NCBI RefSeq assembly: GCF_001540865.1
Contig: NC_033623.1
Location: forward strand, 1,575,501 to 1,639,500
Length of the DNA stretch: 64,000 nucleotides
Origin: Ananas comosus
Taxonomy: Eukaryota; Streptophyta; Magnoliopsida; Poales; Bromeliaceae
Direction: 5' to 3'
The notes below the pieces were generated by a model, which saw nothing but the letters and a program-made list of their open reading frames with translations, did not search any database and was not told the origin of the DNA. Shown piece after piece: positions 57,130 through 64,000 of the stretch. A program made the translations under genes and the position numbers. Position 1 is the first letter of the stretch; every line of letters begins with the position of its first letter.

Positions 57130-57497
57130 CCTTTTTTGAATCTTTTGCTTGCTTTTTTTTTTTAAAAAAAAATTTTAGTTTTAGACAAAAACCCCACAAC
57201 TTATTGTAGGGAGAAAGGGGGAGGAATAACTGAATTGCCACGTGGCACCAAGTGGAGAGGTGTGAGTGGTGGGTCCGGTTCCTGCGGCTCCATTGGTTGG
57301 TTGGTGCCTTGACTTTTTCCATCAATCTTTTTAAATTGTTTTAAAAAATAAATAAATTGGGGGGAAAAATTGTCTTTGCAATTAGGCATGCAAATGAATT
57401 CGGGCTTGTGGGGCTCCCGCTCTGATCCGCTAGGAATGAAGTGGTAACTGGTAAGTAAAAACCAAATATATGAAAAAATAAAATTCGTCTTGAATCC
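57130..57497. promoter_or_regulatory. Promoter region of the LEA-like gene
   Basis: Upstream of the minus-strand ATG. It contains GCCACGTGGCA at 57237-57247, a perfect palindromic G-box with an ACGT core that can serve as an ABA-response element. This fits a stress-induced LEA gene, though function is inferred. No TATA box is certain. Confidence 0.5.
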
Positions 57498-57505
57498 GGT
57501 TTGAT

Positions 57506-58160
57506 TAGGAATGTAAAATGGGTCGGGCGACCCACGAAAGTGGGCCGGGCGTAGGCACGACATGGGTACGTTAGAACCCGTGCCGGGCCGGCCTGATCGT
57601 GCTGGACCAATAAAATTGAGCCCGTCGACCGTTACGAGCCTAGGCAGTGCCGTGCCGATAGTTTAGCATACGACCCGGCACGACACGACCCACATGGGCC
57701 GTGCCTGTCGGGCCAGCACGACGCGGCCCTGGCCCCAACTCCCCAAGCTGAACATTGGGACTTGGGTCTCCAACTCTAGCTCCCCGAGTCCCATGGGAGA
57801 GGAAATGAAGAGCTTAGGACCCTAGATCCTCCTTCGTAGAGGAAATTTTTAAATAATTTTTCAAAATTATTTAAATTTTAGTATTCTCTAAATATTTTAA
57901 TAAATTTTATCTCTTAGCCAACAAATTAGCAAAAAATGACTTTTATTTTTTTATTTTTGAAAATTTTATATATTTAAAAAATATAAAAAATATTAGAGGG
58001 TTGGCCCGGAGCCCTGCCTGGCCTGTGACATCCGGGCTGGAGGGTCATGCTGGGCCGACAATCCATAAAATCTGGCTCGGCATTAGCACGGCCCAAATTT
58101 TAATTGGGCCGGGCCGGGCTGAACCTTGGCCCGATCGGCACGGCCCACATTACACCCCTA
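57506..58160. mobile_element. hAT-like MITE with GGCCCGGCACGG-type ends
   Basis: Left end TAGGAATGTAAAATGGGTCG, right end in reverse complement TAGGGGTGTAATGTGGGCCG. Flanking 8-mers are GGTTTGAT (57498-57505) and GGTTCGAT (58161-58168), one mismatch. The subterminal halves are very GC-rich with GGGCCG and CGGCACG words in both orientations; the core is AT-rich. Confidence 0.8.
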
Positions 58161-58610
58161 GGTTCGATCCACCAAGAAAATGAAGCAGAAGGTGGGGGAC
58201 TCCCTTCTTCCTTTGATTCGTCGCGATCTACTTCAAATGGAGCGGTGAATGAAGGTAAAAAATAGGATAAAAATTAACCCATTTCAAATCAGTCCCAACC
58301 CCACAAGAAATGATGCGAGAGGTGGAAAAACTCTTCTGCCTAGAGGTCCGCATTGTTTGCAAATCTTTTTATACTTTTAACCTAAATACTTTAGTTCATA
58401 AATATAAAAAATAATATATAATTTTGGTAAACCTGTATAAAACTTATTTGAACTACAGGTTATTTTGATTCGACTGTCCAATCTTTTAAAATTTTGATTT
58501 AGTATCGAGATTTAAATAATAATGGCTCTTCAAATGCAAAATTTAATTAAGCACCCCACCACCCCCATTGTATTTATATATACATATACATATACATATA
58601 TTAAAAAAAA

Positions 58611-59258
58611 GAAAAACTTCAAATACCATCCTATGGTTTCGCACTTTTTTACTTTAGTATTATGTGGTTTAAAGTGTATCAATTTAATATTCTGTGGTTT
58701 CACATTTTTTTTTTTTCGCCGGCTCCTCTATTAATATTTCATTAAATTATATATATATAAAACTTTATATACCTTATCTAAGTTTATCGAATATTTATTT
58801 TAGTACTTTTTATTTTTAACTTTGTCACTGATTTTTTTTTCCTCCGTTAATATTTCATTAAATTATATACAAAAAAACTTCCAATACCCTACCTAGGTTT
58901 ATCGAATATTTACTTTAGTACTCTTTATTTTTAATTTTGTCACTAATTTTTTTTTCCTTTGTTAATATTTCGTTAAATTATATACAAAAAACTTCAGATA
59001 CCCTATCTAGGTTTATCGAATATTCAGTTTAGTATCCTTTAATTTAAACTTTGTCGCTGATTTGACGAAAAAGATTAGTGAAATAAATAATAAAAAGAGA
59101 AAAATGAAATCATAGGATACTAACTTGATACACTTTAAACCATAGGGTACTAAAGTGAGAAAGTGCGAAACCATAGGGACTAATTTGATACACTTTAAAT
59201 TATAAAGTACTAAAGTGATAAAATGTCAAACAACACCAGGGTATTTGAAGTTTATCCC
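58611..59258. repeat. Foldback MITE of the 'CTATGGTTTCGCAC' family with triplicated core
   Basis: The left arm begins GAAAAACTTCAAATACCATC and the right arm ends GGTATTTGAAGTTTATCCC. The core holds three tandem units of about 110-125 bases (about 58723-58845, 58846-58955, 58956-59065), each with TTAATATTTCATTAAATTAT-like and GGTTTATCGAATATT-like words. Other copies have a single unit. Confidence 0.75.
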
Positions 59259-59414
59259 CCAAAAAAAAGAAAAAAAAAAAAAAGCCCCATGCATGCTATT
59301 TTATCAAGATATGCACGGATCACGACGCTTCCGGAAGAAGCACTTTTTCTCCTCCGCTCGGTGACGTCGAAGCGCTTCCTCTTGAAGCTCTCGGGGCCCC
59401 AATAACCTCCCCCC

Positions 59415-59480
59415 CTTATATAATCCCCCATCCCCTCCCCTCCCCCGCCCCTCTTCTTCCCCTTCCCCCTCGCCGGAGCG
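59415..59480 (+). promoter_or_regulatory. Core promoter and leader of the PRT1-like gene
   Basis: A TATA-like TTATATAAT lies at 59416-59424 in a C-rich context, 57 bases before the ATG at 59481. The leader is pyrimidine-rich (CCCTCCCC, CTTCTTCCCC). Confidence 0.6.
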
Positions 59481-62400
59481 ATGGCGGAGAACGGCGGTGC
59501 GCCACCGCGAGGGGCGGCGGAGGCGTCGTCGCCGACCTCCGCAGGAGCCGTAGCCGACGGCGGCGGCGGCGGCGCAGCCCTCGACGACCTCGCCAACCAC
59601 CGATTCATATGCTGCGTCTGCTTGTGAGTTCCCCTCTCCCCCCACCTCCTCCGGTTCCGCACCGGATTTCCTCGATTTGAGATGGATCGTGTGATCTCAG
59701 TGCGATGTCGGCGTGATACGGACGATTTTTAGGGCTAAAATTTGACCCGTGCAATTTCGTTGAAGCGATCCCCGTTCTAATCGGGATGCTTCTAGGGCGA
59801 AGATTTGATCCGTGCGATTTCTTTCGATGCGCTTGTTGTCTTCAACTAGGGTTTCTTTAGTTGAATTGGGGGGATTGGAATAAACAATTTTAGAATCGTA
59901 GCATGACCGGATGTTGACTAGTTCTCCGATGCACATAGCTTTGCAGAATAATCATATGGTATTTTAGGCTGTTTTCGTCGACTAGAGGGCTGTAATTTGA
60001 ACAAAATGTGATCTAGCTAGACTCTTCAACAACCTTTTAATTACAGCAATAGATTATCTTGGTCTGCATATGTCATTGTTGACTAATTAATTTATTCTTT
60101 TTTATTTTTTCAATTGATGTATAGTTTCCCACTCTGTCAATGCACAATGATGCTCGTCGTAGGGAAATAAAGGAAAATAAAGGAAAATTATAACTGCAAT
60201 ATATGCGAGCAGCTAATGAAGTATAATATGCAACTTCGTAGGTTGAAAATTGAACAAACTAGAATGAAAGAATTGTTGACTAACCAGTGATCTAAAATGT
60301 GGTATGCGGTATGTGGGCAGTCGATCCATTGCATAGTGCATATGCTGTATGTTGGTGCATATGCAGGCGTATATACGGTTCATCTATTAAATTTTTTTTA
60401 AAAAAATCATATATAAATGTAAAAAATAACTAATATATATATATATTTAAGAATAGGAACAAACGTGGAATAAATTGGCTAAACTTTTGTGAAGAATAAT
60501 AGTTTTTTTTTTTTCACGAGGTGGTATTCACGATCCCTTGTAGTCATCTAATAGGCCAAATTGCCACTTAACAAAGATCTAGCATTATAACATCTAACAA
60601 GTACAAACATATTCGCCAATATTTATAAACGTAATTAGTTGATATATTAGGAATAATAGCAACTAAAATAAGAAGAGAGATAGTTGGTAATGGGTTATAT
60701 TTAAAAGAAGATAAGTACAGTTATATGCATCATATTAACCAAAATTGTATAAAAATAGTCATATGTATATGTATAATCTTTGACCAAACATTTCTATTCA
60801 ACATTGCATTTCAATCCTACCTTTAAAACAAAAAAGAAAAGAAAGAAAGGAAAACTACCACGTATATGGTATGACTGTATACTGTAGTGCACATATGCGG
60901 TGCAGTTGATGGTCCCACCGCATATGCAGCCGCATTGGCCGCTTTTTGGAACAATGGGACTAATGAATCAAAGATAAATGTTACATCTTGTTGCAGAAAT
61001 TAATTACGGAGATTTATGGTTTATGTAGAAAATTTGCTGCTGTGTTAGAACTATGCCAGAAGGATGCATGCAAAAGAAGCATGTGTTCAAGGTCATAAAG
61101 GAAACAGAAGACTATTTGCTGATGTGAAAGAAAGTGTTCCATGCAAATTGGAAGTCTAAACAATCTCGCGTGGTATAGAAGATCAACCATTTATAGTTGC
61201 ACAATCTTGTGGGACTTGCTAATTGTGCATAAGGAATATACCAAATGACTACAAATTGGACTACAAGCTGAACTTCATAAAAATGACTACAAATTGGACT
61301 ACAAGCTGAACTTCGCAAATTCCTTCTAGGTAATTGAGTTATTCTTCTTCCAAACTGACTTTCAAAAAGAATAAACATATGAGGTCTTGGAAATATAAAA
61401 TGACGACTCACATGAATTTTGTAATGCACAAGATACTTGAAAGAACCAATAGTCAAAAGTGAATCAATTGAAGACATGGGCTTTAGCAGACATGCTTTTT
61501 ATTGAGCTACAATCCTTTAATTATTATTTTAATCACTACATGGATTTGTACAAGAGCAAGTCTTTTTATTCTGCATTACACTATTAAATCAAAGACTTTA
61601 GACAACCATTTAAACTGAAGTTGTTCTCTGCATTTATGTAAGAGCGAGTGTTTTTAATCTGTATTCCACTGTTCAATTAAAGTCTCTAGACAACCATTTA
61701 AAAATGAAGTTATTCTTCAGCTGTCCTGCTTCCACTCTTTTGGTGTATTTGAAATCTATTTTGTTTTGTCTTATGGTCCTTTTTGTTTTTATCTCTTTAC
61801 GTTTCTGTTATTCATAACTGTAGTTCTTTGATTTTGTAGGGATCTTATCTACAAGCCAGTTGTTCTTGGTAAGAGAGGACCATTTCAACTCAACGTTTAG
61901 AAGATTCCATTATTCTATAGAATAATCTGCTGTTTTTCACTGCAGCATGTGGTCATATTTCTTGCTTCTGGTGTGTACATAAAGCCATGCATGGTGTGCA
62001 AGAATCACATTGTGCTTTATGCAGGAAGCCATATATTCATTTTCCTAGTATTTGTCAATTACTCCATCAATTGCTTTTAAACTTGGAACCTGCTGCATAC
62101 AAAAGAAGGGAAAAGGAGGTGCTAGGTGAGTTCTAACATCTGAGTACCAAATGCATAAAAACTTCAGGCTATAAATGTGATATGCCTTCCAAACCTCATA
62201 CTATTTGAAGAAATGATTGACACATATATGTACCGTGTAGACATGTGAATGTCCTTATCCTAGTAAACAGATGTAGATTATGGTATGGCAATAAATGAAT
62301 TCAACTGCTTTGGTATATATAGCTACAGAATACTAACTGCTTATGCTCAGGATGCATCCAAAGGTTGAGGGACACATAAATTATTTTGCACAGAATGTCG

Positions 62401-64000
62401 ATGAAACAATCACAATGAGATGACAAATTAGTGGTCTTATTTACGAGCATAAGTAGCTATAACAATTTATTCTTCACAAACATCCATGGATCTTCTAGTG
62501 GTTAAAATGAAAAATCATCCTAATCTACTTCCGATTGATCCTTCCCCAAGTTTGTACTAGAAATATTATCATTTCACGCTAGTCTCCTCCATCGCTTCGT
62601 AAAGACCAGAAAATTGACCAGAAAATTGAGCTTAATTAAGGGCAAAACTATTAAACTTGTCTATAATTTTCTTGCTCAGCATATTGCATTTACCAAATGC
62701 ATTTAGGGGCAGTTTGGTTTGATGTTATTGCAAATGCATTGTAATCAAGGATGCATGTAGTTGAAAATGCAGCAATTACAACCGTGTGCATCTTGTTTAG
62801 TTGGATGTAGTAGAAAAATATTGCAACTATAGATAATATGTTAGGTTGCATGAAGTTGAGAAGTGTATTTACAAAATTTTATCACTTTATATATAGGGTG
62901 GTCAGCAAGGATTTAAGTGCCCATTAGCACGGGCGTATCTATCGTGCCAACAAGATATCGGCACGATACAGCCTACATGCCTCGTGCCGATGGCACGACT
63001 CAAAACTCTCTTTTCTTTAAATTAGTATATAATTTTCTCTATAAAATTTAAAAGATTTGATAAAGATACATAATAAGCAATTAGAATATTTTGTTGTTAA
63101 ATTAAACGAATACATTATGTGTTAGCACACTTATATTTTTTGTGACCGGGACTCATTGGCACGACTCACGGCAATTAAATCCTTGGTGGTGAGATCACCC
63201 CCAATGTAAAAGAAAAAATATTTTTTGTTTAGAAGGTGACTAGGAGGCAGGCTTATCTTTTGTTTTAAGTTACTTTCTCCAACTACTAGAGTTGGAATTG
63301 CAGCTAATTTGGGAATAGTTCACTGTTGCAGTTGATCCTCCTTGTGCAGTTTCAACTGTAGCAGCGGAATTTAAATGCATCAAACTCAGCACCTAATTTT
63401 GATCTGCATGCAATTACAACTACAGTGCAGTTACAACTATATGCAACCAAACAGTCCCTTAATTCCTTTATTTCATCTCATTTCTCTCATCCAACTAAGA
63501 ATAAGTGTTCTGGTGCAATTTATGTTGATCCAAGATCAGTAATTTATACCAGCTTGCAACTCTTGCTTTCCTTATATCAAATTAACGTTTTCCATACATT
63601 CACTTTCTTGATAATTACCTTCTTCATTTTGCACACTTTAAATGTTACTTATTTTTGTCTTGTTAAATCTATATTCTAGAGGAAGAAAAGCGACTTAAGG
63701 TCTACTCACCTCAGTTTGTAGATCGTCTAATCTCCAAAGAGACTCACTCTGGTAAGAATCTTGTCTTAGCATTGCTGAACCGGAATAATTATGTCTCTTA
63801 ATAATTGCAACACGTTGTATTTCGTTGATAAGTTCACCTGTATTCTGTAAGCGAATGGCAATTGTAAGGATACATTTGGAGCCAGGAGCAGTACAGCTGC
63901 AAAAGAGCCGAGTGCTACAGAACATGACCTAGTTGATGATGCATCATTTCCCTTGTCCAAGAGAGTTTCCACAGATGATGTATTAAAGAAAGTTTCTGTG
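59481..64000 (+). CDS. PRT1: PRT1-type RING E3 ubiquitin ligase of the N-degron pathway (5' part)
   Basis: PRT1 recognises proteins with bulky aromatic N-termini and marks them with ubiquitin for proteasomal breakdown. Exons seen: 59481-59623, 61840-61868, 61946-62125, 63680-63751 and 63852-64000 (open at the window edge). After an Ala/Gly-rich start of about 40 residues comes the first RING: CCVCLDLIYKPVVLACGHIS, then CFWCVHKAMHG and HCALCRKPY, giving the full C3HC4 pattern over residues 44-90. It continues FPSICQLLHQLLLNLEP and KVYSPQFVDRLIS, the linker pattern of PRT1. The expected second RING and ZZ finger would lie beyond the window. The start is the first ATG after the TATA-like box and gives a GC-rich first exon. 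Intron 1 is 2.2 kb and intron 3 is 1.55 kb with nested MITEs. I find no breaks. Another plant RING protein of similar layout is possible but less likely. Confidence 0.88.
60285..60950. repeat. Possible MITE in intron 1 of the PRT1-like gene
   Basis: The left side has GGTATGCGGTATGTGGGC and the right side ACCGCATATGCAGCCGC, with many TGCATATGC words near both ends in inverted order. The core is AT-rich. The ends and target duplication are not sharp. Confidence 0.4.
61240..61315. repeat. Tandem duplication of about 38 bp in intron 1 of the PRT1-like gene
   Basis: ATGACTACAAATTGGACTAC followed by AAGCTGAACTTC occurs twice in a row at about 61244 and 61282. Confidence 0.8.
62705..63465. mobile_element. 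TIR MITE in intron 3 of the PRT1-like gene
   Basis: The left end AGGGGCAGTTTGGTTTGATG pairs with the right end, which in reverse complement reads AAGGGACTGTTTGGTTGCAT. Subterminal words (TTGCAAATGCATTGTAATC, GCAATTACAACTACAGTGC) are partly inverted. Related to 5305-5700. Another element is nested at 62907-63190. Confidence 0.65.
62907..63190. mobile_element. Small TIR element nested in the MITE at 62705-63465
   Basis: Ends AAGGATTTAAGTGCCCATTAG and, in reverse complement, AAGGATTTAATTGCCGTGAG. Subterminal GGCACGA words occur on both sides. The flanks GTGGTCAGC / GTGGTGAGA are a plausible 9-bp duplication with mismatches, suggesting a Mutator-like element. Confidence 0.6.

Overview
The window is plant nuclear DNA, most likely from a monocot. 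It has long AT-rich, transposon-filled intergenic stretches and many-intron genes with plant-style splice sites. The first exons and one single-exon gene are strikingly GC-rich, which is typical of commelinid monocots. The species cannot be proved from the sequence; pineapple-like is only a guess.

Five protein genes are well supported. (1) A GBA2-type non-lysosomal glucosylceramidase, + strand, CDS 10426-21399, 18 exons, 968 aa reconstructed. (2) A WDR91-like LisH/WD40 protein, - strand, CDS 30569-25511, 15 coding exons, 657 aa reconstructed; it carries two introns with minor (U12) spliceosome signals, one AT-AC and one GT-AG, plus a GC-AG intron. (3) A short GC-rich single-exon gene of unknown function at 46973-47350 (+). 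(4) A small LEA-like gene with a likely organelle-targeting N-terminus, - strand, 57079-48673, whose last intron (7.7 kb) holds an intact Copia retrotransposon and several other mobile elements. (5) The 5' half of a PRT1-type N-degron E3 ligase, + strand, from 59481 to beyond the window end. A glycine-rich secreted protein gene at 33754-32724 (-) looks frame-broken.

Layout: 1-9800 is repeats only (foldback elements, TA microsatellites, a solo LTR, MITEs, a Helitron end). 9800-21700 is the glucosylceramidase gene, 22271-23866 a Gypsy-like solo LTR, 25400-31550 the WDR91-like gene, and 32700-33830 the glycine-rich gene. 34000-46600 is a repeat block with MITEs, a CACTA element and a gag-deleted Copia element nested in a Gypsy-like LTR. 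46900-47500 is the small GC-rich gene, 48670-57080 the LEA-like gene with its transposon-filled intron, and 57500-59260 hAT and foldback MITEs. The E3 ligase gene follows.

The genes do not form a pathway together. The most informative features are the two U12-type introns in one gene, a very young Copia element (identical LTRs, uninterrupted gag-pol, perfect target duplication) inside a gene, and several layered insertions whose order can be read from target-site duplications.
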